Positions 27,355 to 34,858 of a stretch of DNA of 37,132 nucleotides are shown one piece after another. How positions within the stretch are numbered: the first letter of the stretch is position 1; each line of letters starts with the position of its first letter. This stretch comes from REEB426 sp964551975 (GTDB lineage Bacteria; Actinomycetota; Actinomycetes; S36-B12): contig CAZKFI010000017.1 of assembly GCA_964551975.1 (NCBI GenBank), forward strand, positions 1 through 37,132. The letters run 5' to 3'. Position numbers and translations under genes: made by a program. The notes below the pieces were generated by a model. The model searched no databases, had not been told where the DNA came from, and saw only the letters and a program-made list of their open reading frames with translations.

Positions 27355-28142
27355 GACTTCCCCTTCATGGTGTTGTAGGTCGCTCCGTACAGCGCCTCCT
27401 CGGCTTCCATCCGAAGTTGATTGAACCGATCGGAGAACAGCAGCTCCTGGGTGCGCGGTCTGGGTAGATCGATCGTGAATTCCTTGACGATCCGACCGGG
27501 CCGTGCAGCCATGACGACCACGCGATCGGAAAGCTGAATCGCCTCACGAATGTTGTGGGTGACGAACAGGATGGTGGTGGAACTCTTGGCGAAGACTTCC
27601 AGCAACCACCGGTTCATATCCTCGCGGGTGATCTCGTCAAGGGCTGCAAATGGTTCATCCATCAAAATGATGTCTGGCTCCATCACCATGGATCGAGCGA
27701 TGGCGACACGTTGCTGCATACCACCGGAGAGCTGCCGTGGATAGTTCTTCGTGAAATCCTTCAAACCAACGCGCTCAATCATCGCCAGGGCACGGGGCAA
27801 CGCCTCCGAACGCTTGACTCCCGCGATCTCCAAGGGCAGGAGCACGTTCTTCAGGACGGTTCGCCATTCCAACAACGTTGCAGACTGGAAGACGTACCCA
27901 ACCTGCCGCTTGCGAATAGCGTCCTTCGGCGTCAATCCATTGACGGTCACCTGACCGCCACTGGGCTGGAGCAGATTCGCGACGCAGCGCAGCACGGTGG
28001 TTTTACCGCATCCGGAGGGGCCAATCAGCGAAACGAACTGCTTTTGGGCCACATCAAGATTGAAGTTCTGGAGTGCTTGGAACTCCCCACTCGACGTATC
28101 GAAGGTGATGCTGAGGTTTTCGGCCACCACTGCCGCTGTCAC
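27351..28142 (-). CDS. ABC importer ATP-binding protein (ThiZ/SsuB type)
   Basis: 263 residues from GTG 28142, which has AAGGGAG at a suitable distance; an upstream in-frame start at 28187 would add a charged, non-conserved lead. Walker A GPSGCGKTT, signature LSGGMQQRVAIARSM and Walker B IILMDEPFAALDE are intact. It energises the permease encoded next. It is separated from its binding-protein gene by 194 bases that contain a strong stem-loop. Confidence 0.88.
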   Translation of the reverse strand: MTAAVVAENLSITFDTSSGEFQALQNFNLDVAQKQFVSLIGPSGCGKTTVLRCVANLLQPSGGQVTVNGLTPKDAIRKRQVGYVFQSATLLEWRTVLKNVLLPLEIAGVKRSEALPRALAMIERVGLKDFTKNYPRQLSGGMQQRVAIARSMVMEPDIILMDEPFAALDEITREDMNRWLLEVFAKSSTTILFVTHNIREAIQLSDRVVVMAARPGRIVKEFTIDLPRPRTQELLFSDRFNQLRMEAEEALYGATYNTMKGKS

Positions 28143-28280
28143 TGACTGCTCCCTTCTGTCCCGCTGTTCACTGCGGGGCCGTTGCACTTCGGGCTCGTCC
28201 TTGCATGATCACCTGTCGGCCTCACTGCCGGGTGCTCGATATCTTGCCTGAATCCGCCGTGAGGTACAGCCATTTTTCGG

Positions 28281-28318
28281 CACCAGGGGTGCGTGGGTTC
28301 ACCCACGCACCCCTGGTG
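28281..28318. terminator. Perfect 17-base stem-loop between binding-protein and ATPase genes
   Basis: A stem of 17 uninterrupted pairs (CACCAGGGGTGCGTGGG and its complement) closes a TTCA loop, 18 bases past the binding-protein stop. No T-run follows in the minus direction. In ABC operons such hairpins often let the binding protein be made in excess by partial termination or mRNA protection. A complete terminator would require a separate promoter for 28142 onward; I see none that is convincing. Confidence 0.7.
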
Positions 28319-28336
28319 TGAATCCGTACCTGTGAC

Positions 28337-29458
28337 TTACCAGGTGATCGTGCGCCAATCCATGGGAACTGCATCCAGGAACTGGGTGGTGTAGGCCGCA
28401 GTCACATCAGCCGGCTCCTTGAGCTGACCGGCCGCCAGGGCGGCGTCAGCTGACTGCTGCCAGCTGGTCTGCGGCATCGCACCGATCATGCCCTCTTCTC
28501 CCGCAGGACCCTGCGACATCAGAGCGCACATCTCGTTGACCTGGATGATCTGAAGGTCCAGATCCAGGTCGGGAGCAGCGTCGACCGTGAACTGAGCACC
28601 GGCCTTGCGGTTCTCCTCACTGGAGCAGACCCACTGCCAGCCACGCAACGTCGCGTTGACGATGCCCTGCACCATCTGCGGGTTCTCCTGGACGGTGCTT
28701 TCCAGCGTCACGATGGAGTCACCGGGCAGGTACATGCCGAGGTCCGCGGGGCGGATCTCGTTCACGTTCTTGCCAACCTCGTAGCCTTCCTTGTAGACCA
28801 CGTGCTTCTCGTTCCACTCCGTTGCGCTTGCGCAGTCGAAGGCGTCATTGAAGAACTCATCCATCGAGAACTTCTGCGGGAGCCACTCGACATCGGCGAC
28901 CTGCAGACCGGACTTCACGGCTGCGGCCTGGAATCCGGCCTCACCGCCACCCAGCCACACGCCGATCTTCTTGCCCTTGAGGTCATCGAAGCTGTCGATG
29001 CCGGTCGTGGTCTTGCACATCAACAGCAGACCATCGGCCTGGTTGATGCCACCCACGCCAACTACCGGGATGCCCTCAGCGCGGTTGGTGTAGACACCAG
29101 CGGGGTTCAGCACGGCGAACTGCGCCGAGCCGGCCGCCAGCAGTGCACCAGCGCGTACGTCCGGACCTCCGGGAACGATCTCGACATCCAGGCCCTCTTC
29201 AGCGAAGTACCCGTTGTTGAGCGCCGCGAACTGTCCGGCTTCCTCACCTTGAATCACCCAGGGCATGACGTAGGCGACCTTGGTCAACTCCGCCGGCGCC
29301 TCGGCTGCCGCCGAAGCCTCCCCACCGGCTGCCGCGCTCGCCTCCCCACCCGCGGTGTCGGAGCTGCTGCTGCAAGCAGCAACCAAGACCATGGCCAACC
29401 CGAGGCCACCCAGGGCGACGGAGGTCGTGAACTTGCTCCGTCGATGTGCGATCTTCAC
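28337..29458 (-). CDS. THI5/NMT1-type substrate-binding lipoprotein of an ABC importer
   Basis: About 373 residues from GTG 29458, chosen because GGGAG precedes it; the ATG at 29476 is upstream of that site. A signal peptide ends in a lipobox (LVAAC, then SSSS), followed by an Ala/Gly/Glu linker with the repeated GGEASAAA. The mature part begins TKVAYVMPWVIQGEEAGQFA and has the NMT1/SsuA-like fold (DLKGKKIGVWLGGGEAGF). It is the first gene of the eight-gene operon and determines what that pathway imports. The family includes thiamine-pyrimidine, riboflavin and sulfonate binders; the ligand is not readable from sequence. Confidence 0.87.
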   Translation of the reverse strand: MKIAHRRSKFTTSVALGGLGLAMVLVAACSSSSDTAGGEASAAAGGEASAAAEAPAELTKVAYVMPWVIQGEEAGQFAALNNGYFAEEGLDVEIVPGGPDVRAGALLAAGSAQFAVLNPAGVYTNRAEGIPVVGVGGINQADGLLLMCKTTTGIDSFDDLKGKKIGVWLGGGEAGFQAAAVKSGLQVADVEWLPQKFSMDEFFNDAFDCASATEWNEKHVVYKEGYEVGKNVNEIRPADLGMYLPGDSIVTLESTVQENPQMVQGIVNATLRGWQWVCSSEENRKAGAQFTVDAAPDLDLDLQIIQVNEMCALMSQGPAGEEGMIGAMPQTSWQQSADAALAAGQLKEPADVTAAYTTQFLDAVPMDWRTITW

Positions 29459-29561
29459 CTGCTCTCCCTTCACCATGTCTCGATCAGTCGATCGAACGAT
29501 GTTTGGCCAACACGCGTGTGCGGGCGGACCCGGATCGGGCTACTCCCAATCCGTTCTTCGC

Positions 29562-29590
29562 ATACGACACCAGTGCATGTGCCCTGTCAA
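29562..29590 (-). promoter_or_regulatory. Probable promoter of the eight-gene operon
   Basis: On the minus strand a perfect -35 TTGACA (29590-29585) is followed after 17 bases by TCGTAT (29567-29562) as -10. The box lies about 104 bases before the GTG at 29458. The -35 is one arm of the inverted repeat TGTCAA-N14-TTGACA (29585-29610), a plausible operator. Confidence 0.45.
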
Positions 29591-29634
29591 GCGACTTGGC
29601 CGAATTGACATCGGCGGTTTTGTACGAAACACAA

Positions 29635-29709
29635 GTGTTATGAGCCCGCAGCATCGTTCGACGCTGCAGGAGCGTGTCATGAGCCCGCAGCATCGTTCGA
29701 CGCTGCAGG
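29635..29709. repeat. Two 36-base direct repeats, 39-base period, each able to form a hairpin
   Basis: Copies at 29635-29670 and 29674-29709 differ at one base. Each contains GCAGCATCGTTCGACGCTGC, an imperfect inverted repeat; on the minus strand it pairs over nine positions with one G-U wobble. They could be paired DNA operators, or tandem RNA hairpins if transcription starts upstream of them. Two copies alone do not make a CRISPR array. Confidence 0.75.
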
Positions 29710-29764
29710 TAGACGACCCCGTGACGTGAAGCCTCGTAGGTACACGCGCATGCCAGCACGGGTG

Positions 29765-30787
29765 TCACTCGTCAATCGCGTAGAGATCCACCGCGGCGGC
29801 TGCGAGTACACGCACGGCGTCCGGCGATGTGAACTCTTCGCGGATCGCACTAATGTTCGCCGCCGGATCAGAAATTGAGAACGGGTGATCCGTGCCAAAC
29901 ATCAGATGATCTACTCCGACCAGATCAGCCGCTGCTCGCAAGGCCCGAGGGTGGTAGAGCACCGCATCAAGGAAGAGTTGCTCCAGGACCTCACTCGGGG
30001 GTGTCGGCATGCGCTCAACGAGACTTGCATCAGATCGCCAGCCGGCATCCAGTCGCCCAGCCAGGTATGGGATCGTCCCCCCGCCGTGCGAGCCGATGAT
30101 GCGAACTCCCGGGTAACGGTGCAGCACGCCGGCGAAAACTAGTCGAGCCAGGGCGACCGTGGTTTCGATGGGAAAGGCCACGGCGACATGCATGGCGTGA
30201 CCGAATCCTTCGAGTTCGTCAGTAGCCGAGCCGTGATGCGGATGGAGTAACAGCGGAACTCCCGTTTCCGCCAAGGCGGCCCAGACCGGATCCAACTCCG
30301 GATCGTCAAAGGTCCTGCCGGCGATGCGACTCCCGGTGATGATGCCGAAGAGATCCTCTGTATCGGCGACTTCGCGAACGACTGTGGCGACGTTGGTGAC
30401 ACCCGAACCGGGAATGGCGCCCATGCCAAGGATGCGGCCACCAGTTTCCTTGCGGCGAAGGGCCGCATCGGCGTTGAAGTAGCGCGCCGTTTCCAGTGCC
30501 TCTGCCTCGTCGAACGGATCCAGCCAGGGGTTGCCTAACGACAGGATCGTTTGATCGATGCCGAAGCGATCCATGAATGCCAACTTGGCGTCTAAGGACC
30601 AGTAGTCCTCCGTGATGAGCCTTCCACCTGACCCAGAGGTTTCTTCTTCTTCGAAGATGACGAAACGTTCAACACCATCGTCGTCCGAGATACGAGGGAT
30701 GACCGTGCGTGCTTTCAGCAAATCCACGTACCAACGTGGGTAGTAATGCGAGTGCACGTCGATGATGGACGGTGCTCCCTCAGGCAC
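29765..30787 (-). CDS. Amidohydrolase-2 / ACMSD-like metal-dependent hydrolase or decarboxylase
   Basis: 340 residues. The TIM-barrel amidohydrolase-2 set is present: His12 and His14 in IIDVHSHYYP, His in LLLHPHHG, His in IIGSHGGGTIPY and Asp in FGTDHPFS. Members include aminocarboxymuconate-semialdehyde decarboxylase and several aromatic-acid decarboxylases and lactone hydrolases. It stands alone on its strand, divergent from the aldehyde dehydrogenase/SDR/phosphotriesterase-like operon, with which it may share regulation. The exact reaction is not readable. ATG 30787 has only a weak ribosome site. Confidence 0.82.
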   Translation of the reverse strand: MPEGAPSIIDVHSHYYPRWYVDLLKARTVIPRISDDDGVERFVIFEEEETSGSGGRLITEDYWSLDAKLAFMDRFGIDQTILSLGNPWLDPFDEAEALETARYFNADAALRRKETGGRILGMGAIPGSGVTNVATVVREVADTEDLFGIITGSRIAGRTFDDPELDPVWAALAETGVPLLLHPHHGSATDELEGFGHAMHVAVAFPIETTVALARLVFAGVLHRYPGVRIIGSHGGGTIPYLAGRLDAGWRSDASLVERMPTPPSEVLEQLFLDAVLYHPRALRAAADLVGVDHLMFGTDHPFSISDPAANISAIREEFTSPDAVRVLAAAAVDLYAIDE

Positions 30788-30876
30788 GATGGCCCCTTCC
30801 TTCGCGGCGAATGTTCAGTGACTTGCTCTATTCGATCACTTCTTTTGTTCAATATCTTCTTTGCGTCAATCACTAG

Positions 30877-30914
30877 GTCAACACCTTTGACTGCCTAGCG
30901 CGACGGACTATAGC
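30877..30914 (+). promoter_or_regulatory. Promoter with overlapping palindromic operator
   Basis: -35 TTGACT (30887-30892) and -10 TATAGC (30909-30914) are 16 bases apart, 53 bases before the GTG at 30967. The palindrome GTCAA-N5-TTGAC (30877-30891) overlaps the -35, and outside it CTAGG (30873-30877) pairs with CCTAG (30894-30898). The arrangement fits a repressor site controlling the plus operon and perhaps the divergent amidohydrolase. Confidence 0.5.
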
Positions 30915-30966
30915 CTGCACGCAACCTGGTACGGGTCCTTTCAGCAATCGAAAATCGGAGTCGACC

Positions 30967-32457
30967 GTGACAGAGCTCAGAGCACGCCACCCAGAAGTAA
31001 TCACGTTCTTGCAGGGCAGCCCACTCCCCCTGGCTATTGCCGGTGGGTGGAAGCAGACAGAACAGACGTTCGGTGTCGAGGACCCCACCAATGGCGCAAC
31101 CCTGTGCCAGGTCTGCGCAGCAACCTCGCAGGACGTGGACACTGCTGTCCTCGCAGCGCGCGCAGCCTTCCTCGACGGTCGATGGCAAGACCTCCGTCCG
31201 GATGAGCGCTCACTGGGCATGCTGCGTTGGGCTCAGCTGATCGAACGCGACGTAGAGATGCTGGCTGAACTCGAGAGCCTGCAGACTGGTAAGCCAATCC
31301 GGGAATCTCGCGGTGATGTCCTCCGTGCGCTGGACGGCGTTCGCTTCTACGCTGCCGCCGCACGCAATATTCGCGGCGAAACCATTGAGGTGAGTCGAGC
31401 ACATCACTCGTACGTTGAACGTGAACCGCTCGGAGTGATCGCCTGCATCGTTCCGTGGAATGTGCCAATTGTTTTGACGATCTCCAAAGCAGCCCCTGCT
31501 CTGGCAGCCGGCAACAGTGTGGTGGTGAAGCCAAGCCAAACCACTCCGCTGACAGCGATCCGGCTCGCCCAACTCTGGGACGAAGCGGGCCTGCCCGGTG
31601 CGGTCTTCAGTGTCATCAATGGTTCTGGACGCACAGTGGGTGAGGCCCTCGCGGTGCACCCCGCGGTTTCCATGGTCACTTTCACCGGTAGTACCGATGT
31701 TGGGCTGCGGCTTGGAGAACTGGCTGCCAAGAGGAATACCCGCATCATGCTGGAACTGGGCGGCAAGTCGCCGAACATCGTCCTGGAGGACGCCGACCTA
31801 GATCGCGCAGTGATCGGCGCTGCCCAGGCGATTTTCTACGGCCAGGGCCAAATCTGTGCCGCTGGATCGCGCCTTCTGATTCACGATGCGGTTTACGACG
31901 AGGTCCTCGCGGGAGTGATCGCCCAGGCCAAGGGCTTGCGTATCGGCGATCCACTGGATCCGGCGACCGAGTTCGGCAGTCTGACTTCCGTTGCGCATCG
32001 AGACGACGTCCTTGGCTGGGTCCGCCGGGCCGAGCAGGATGGTGCTCGCCTGGTTGCTGGCGGTGGTATCCCGACGATCCCAAACCTGCCCAACGGCGCA
32101 TTCATGGAGCCCACCATCCTGGTCGACGTACCCGCCACAGCGCCTATCGCCTGCGAGGAAGTATTCGGCCCGGTGCTCGTGGTGCAGCGCGTGCGCGATG
32201 ACGAACACGCCATTGCACTCGCCAATGACTCCACCTTTGGCCTTAGCGCAGGTATTTGGACACGTGACTCCGCACGTGCCAAGCGAATGGCTCGGCGCTT
32301 GGAGACCGGCGTTGTGTGGATCAATGACTACGGCAAGTTCCATCCGGCGATGCCCTTTGGTGGCGTGAAGCTCAGCGGTAGCTCGCACCGCGAGTGGAGT
32401 CACCTGGCCATGGATGCTTTCCTCGAACACAAGTCGATTTGGGAGTGGGTGCAGTGA
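30967..32457 (+). CDS. NAD(P)-dependent aldehyde dehydrogenase
   Basis: 496 residues, complete. Asn165 (PWNVP), Lys188 (VVKPSQ), Glu263 (LELGGKSPN) and nucleophile Cys297 (GQGQICAAGSR) are all present. The ICAAGSR context is typical of broad aldehyde, betaine-aldehyde and aromatic-aldehyde dehydrogenases. Start is GTG 30967 with GGAG upstream. Its stop overlaps the SDR start as GTGA. It probably oxidises the aldehyde produced in the pathway of the two following genes. Confidence 0.87.
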   Translation: MTELRARHPEVITFLQGSPLPLAIAGGWKQTEQTFGVEDPTNGATLCQVCAATSQDVDTAVLAARAAFLDGRWQDLRPDERSLGMLRWAQLIERDVEMLAELESLQTGKPIRESRGDVLRALDGVRFYAAAARNIRGETIEVSRAHHSYVEREPLGVIACIVPWNVPIVLTISKAAPALAAGNSVVVKPSQTTPLTAIRLAQLWDEAGLPGAVFSVINGSGRTVGEALAVHPAVSMVTFTGSTDVGLRLGELAAKRNTRIMLELGGKSPNIVLEDADLDRAVIGAAQAIFYGQGQICAAGSRLLIHDAVYDEVLAGVIAQAKGLRIGDPLDPATEFGSLTSVAHRDDVLGWVRRAEQDGARLVAGGGIPTIPNLPNGAFMEPTILVDVPATAPIACEEVFGPVLVVQRVRDDEHAIALANDSTFGLSAGIWTRDSARAKRMARRLETGVVWINDYGKFHPAMPFGGVKLSGSSHREWSHLAMDAFLEHKSIWEWVQ

Positions 32458-33221
32458 GTACACAAAGCGTCATGACCGAGCGAACCGTTCTTATTACTGG
32501 GGCGAGTCAGGGCATTGGCCTTGCCTACGCTCAGGCTTTCGCCGATGCCGGTTCCAATGTGGTGATGGCCGATATTCGCGGGGCCGAGCAAGCAGCTCAA
32601 GGGCTGGGTAAGGAGTCGGTCATTGGCGTCACCGGCGATGTCACCCAACCCGCACAGGCCGAGGCGATGGTGCAGGCAGCCATCGATCGTTTTGGGCGAG
32701 TCGACGTGCTGGTCAACAACGCTGCGTTCTACGCCGGCCTGAATCTTGCCAACTTTGAGCAGGTCAGCGAAGCCGACTGGGATCGCTCGATGAATGTGAA
32801 CGTCAAGGGTGTCTGGTTGATGTGTCGAGCGGTGGCACCGCATATGCGCGAGCAGGGCTGGGGTCGCATCATCAACATAGCGAGCAACGTGGTCTTCATG
32901 GGCAAGCCAAACTTCCTGCACTACGTGACCTCAAAGGGTGCGGTCTGGGCGCTGACCAACGGCATGAGCCGCGAGCTGGCTGGCACGGGAATCACCGTGA
33001 ACTGCGTGGCACCCGGCTACACGATCACCGCAGCAACCCGGGAGATGGGTACCGCGGAACAGGTTGCCGACTTAGAGCGGCAGATCATCGATGCCCAAAG
33101 CGTTAAGCGTCTTCTCGAACCAGAAGACATGGTGGGTGCGGTGCGCTACCTCGCATCGGAGGAAGCGGCTATGGTCACCGGGCAGACCATCATCGTCGAT
33201 GGCGGTGTCATCGTCGGGTGA
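32454..33221 (+). CDS. Short-chain dehydrogenase/reductase (SDR)
   Basis: 255 residues from GTG 32454 (GTGA overlap with the previous stop); ATG 32472 is an alternative without a ribosome site. Cofactor motif TGASQGIG, NNAA in place of NNAG, and Ser (SNVVFMG) with Tyr-x3-Lys (YVTSKGA). Ends MVTGQTIIVDGG, usual for the family. Likely an alcohol/ketone oxidoreductase acting with the aldehyde dehydrogenase upstream and the hydrolase downstream. Confidence 0.87.
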   Translation: MSTQSVMTERTVLITGASQGIGLAYAQAFADAGSNVVMADIRGAEQAAQGLGKESVIGVTGDVTQPAQAEAMVQAAIDRFGRVDVLVNNAAFYAGLNLANFEQVSEADWDRSMNVNVKGVWLMCRAVAPHMREQGWGRIINIASNVVFMGKPNFLHYVTSKGAVWALTNGMSRELAGTGITVNCVAPGYTITAATREMGTAEQVADLERQIIDAQSVKRLLEPEDMVGAVRYLASEEAAMVTGQTIIVDGGVIVG

Positions 33222-33269
33222 TCCTGACCGAGCGGTCATCCGCGTAGGCCTGAGGTCAAAGGAGGCGTC

Positions 33270-34196
33270 ATGCCGAATTCGTCGGCAACGGTCCAAACGG
33301 TCACTGGACCGATCCCGGTCTCCGACCTGGGCTGGACCCTGGCCCATGAGCACTTCTTCACCGTTACCTACGACGTTCCCGGGGCTTACCTCGCCAGTGA
33401 ACGCATCGCCCAATTGGAGCTGGCCGATGCCGCGCAGGCCGGTACCCGCTCTGTCATCGACCTGACGACCTTTGACCTCGGGCGCAAGCCGGCGGCAATC
33501 CGCCGCCTTGCTGAGGCAACCGGAGTGCAGATCGTCATGGGCACCGGCTGGTACATCTACAAGACCTATCCGGCGTCACACGCCTTCACCTCGACGGCCG
33601 CTCTGACCGAAGAACTCCTCCGCGATATCGAGGAAGGCGAAGACGGTGTGCGCCCGGGAGTCATTGGCGAGATCGGGGTCGCCGGCACCTCGGTGGAGGC
33701 GCGCGAGGAACGGGTGCTCCGAGCGGTGGCCCGCGCTCATCGTGTTTGCGGCCTGCCCATTTTTCTCCATCAGCAGCGGGTCTTCTCCGGGCCGCAGGCC
33801 CTCATCCTGCTCCAGGAAGAAGGTGTGGATCCCAAGTCGGTGGTGTTCTGTCACATGGATTCCATCGAGGACCCCGGTGTGCACGAGGCGGCGGTTGACC
33901 TCGGTGTCTGGCTTTCGTACGACCGCATCCAGGGCTGGGATCTCGTGCACCAACTGCGGCCCTGGGAGGTGGCACACCGACGTGACCTGTTGGACCGTGC
34001 CAAGAGACATGGCTACCTGAATCAGGTTCTACTCAGTACGGACTGCTGCGTACTCGGTGATCTTGCACGCTACGGCGGCCCCGGCTACGCCTATACCCAC
34101 GGCAATTTCGCCGATCAACTCAGGGCTGAAGGATTCACCGCCGAAGAACTTGATCTGGTGTTTGCCCAGAACCCTCAGCGGCTACTGGGCGCCTAG
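33270..34196 (+). CDS. Phosphotriesterase-like metal-dependent hydrolase (possible lactonase)
   Basis: 308 residues. The binuclear-metal set is visible: His26 and His28 (TLAHEHFF), a bridging-position Glu in GVIGEIGVAG where phosphotriesterase itself has a carboxylated Lys, His in IFLHQQ, His in VVFCHMDS and Asp in LLSTDCC. Glu at the bridge is known in some uncharacterised relatives and lactonases. AAAGGAGG precedes the ATG. In an operon with ALDH and SDR a lactone or ester hydrolase is more plausible than a phosphotriesterase. Its last 15 bases overlap the end of the opposite-strand cysteine hydrolase. Confidence 0.83.
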   Translation: MPNSSATVQTVTGPIPVSDLGWTLAHEHFFTVTYDVPGAYLASERIAQLELADAAQAGTRSVIDLTTFDLGRKPAAIRRLAEATGVQIVMGTGWYIYKTYPASHAFTSTAALTEELLRDIEEGEDGVRPGVIGEIGVAGTSVEAREERVLRAVARAHRVCGLPIFLHQQRVFSGPQALILLQEEGVDPKSVVFCHMDSIEDPGVHEAAVDLGVWLSYDRIQGWDLVHQLRPWEVAHRRDLLDRAKRHGYLNQVLLSTDCCVLGDLARYGGPGYAYTHGNFADQLRAEGFTAEELDLVFAQNPQRLLGA

Positions 34197-34832
34197 GTCC
34201 GGCACCTGATTGCGAATCGGTGCCTGCGCAGTCAGCGCCTGAACCACCGTCGCTGCATCACTCACCCAGCCGAAGTGGGTTGCGATGTCGTACAGGGTTG
34301 CTTGTTGCTCAATTTCGGACATCGCACCAACGCAGTCACTGGGCACCACGGTGTCGTAACCGAGGAAGAACGCATCATGTGCCGTGGCTCGAACGCAGAT
34401 ATTCGTAAGGACGCCCATGAGCACGACGGAACGGATGCCTCGATCCCGCAGGGTGAGGTCAAGATCCGACTGGAAGAAGCCTGAGTACCGCCGCTTCAGA
34501 ACGACCAGGTCGCCCTCCGCCACCGGCAGATCATCCACAACGGCGGCACCCCAACTGCCCTCATAGGTGTGCGTCATCCGCTTGGCGAACTCGCGTACCG
34601 GCGCCAAGGCAGTGCGGTGTTGCTCATTGACGAAGATCACGGTCCCACCGGTGCCTCGCACCGCATCAAGAACAGTGTTCTGTGCTGGGCACAACTGAAG
34701 CGCAGCGGGATTTGCTAGCGGCCCAGGCTCCACACAGAAGTCGTTGAGCATGTCGATGACGAGCACGGCTGTGGTCTTCGGATCAAGTTGTAGTTCACGT
34801 CCGAAGAGTGCACGATCGGAGTAGGGGTCCAC
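34182..34832 (-). CDS. Isochorismatase-family cysteine hydrolase (amidase-like)
   Basis: 216 residues. The catalytic triad of the family is present: Asp27 (VLVIDMLNDF), Lys113 (VLKRRYSGFF) and Cys146 (GVLTNICVRATAHDAF). Cys makes a covalent intermediate, so the enzyme is an amidase/nicotinamidase/ureidoacrylate-type hydrolase and not an isochorismatase. Start is a GTG, 26 bases after the amidohydrolase stop. It could release ammonia from the product of the deaminase encoded just upstream. Specific substrate unknown. Confidence 0.85.
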   Translation of the reverse strand: MDPYSDRALFGRELQLDPKTTAVLVIDMLNDFCVEPGPLANPAALQLCPAQNTVLDAVRGTGGTVIFVNEQHRTALAPVREFAKRMTHTYEGSWGAAVVDDLPVAEGDLVVLKRRYSGFFQSDLDLTLRDRGIRSVVLMGVLTNICVRATAHDAFFLGYDTVVPSDCVGAMSEIEQQATLYDIATHFGWVSDAATVVQALTAQAPIRNQVPDLGAQ

Positions 34833-34858
34833 GCCGTCACTGTAGTGCGCATCGAGCG

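Larger units (their letters stand above)
29459..29764. promoter_or_regulatory. 306-base non-coding leader with layered regulatory signals
   Basis: No convincing gene is present. Reading toward the operon on the minus strand, there are two 36-base direct repeats (29674-29709 and 29635-29670), a near-perfect 14-base palindrome GTTTTGTACGAAAC (29617-29630, one mismatched pair), the inverted repeat TGTCAA-N14-TTGACA and the putative promoter. Such stacking suggests control by more than one regulator. I looked for the TPP-riboswitch CTGAGA core and did not see it. Confidence 0.6.

Noticed and set aside
29635..29709. CRISPR array
   Set aside because: Only two copies with a 3-base separation, no spacers and no cas genes.
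29635..29709. Guanidine-II (mini-ykkC) riboswitch, because of tandem hairpins upstream of a transporter
   Set aside because: The hairpin loop on the transcribed strand does not show the ACGR loop, and the sequence of the stems does not fit.
29484..29768. A 94-codon minus-strand open frame across the direct repeats, giving a repeated LQRRTMLRAH peptide
   Set aside because: It exists only because the repeat period (39) is a multiple of three. It has no ribosome site, no family resemblance and covers the likely promoter.
34182..34832. Isochorismatase proper
   Set aside because: The Asp-Lys-Cys triad shows a cysteine hydrolase of the nicotinamidase/amidase branch; no siderophore or phenazine genes are near.
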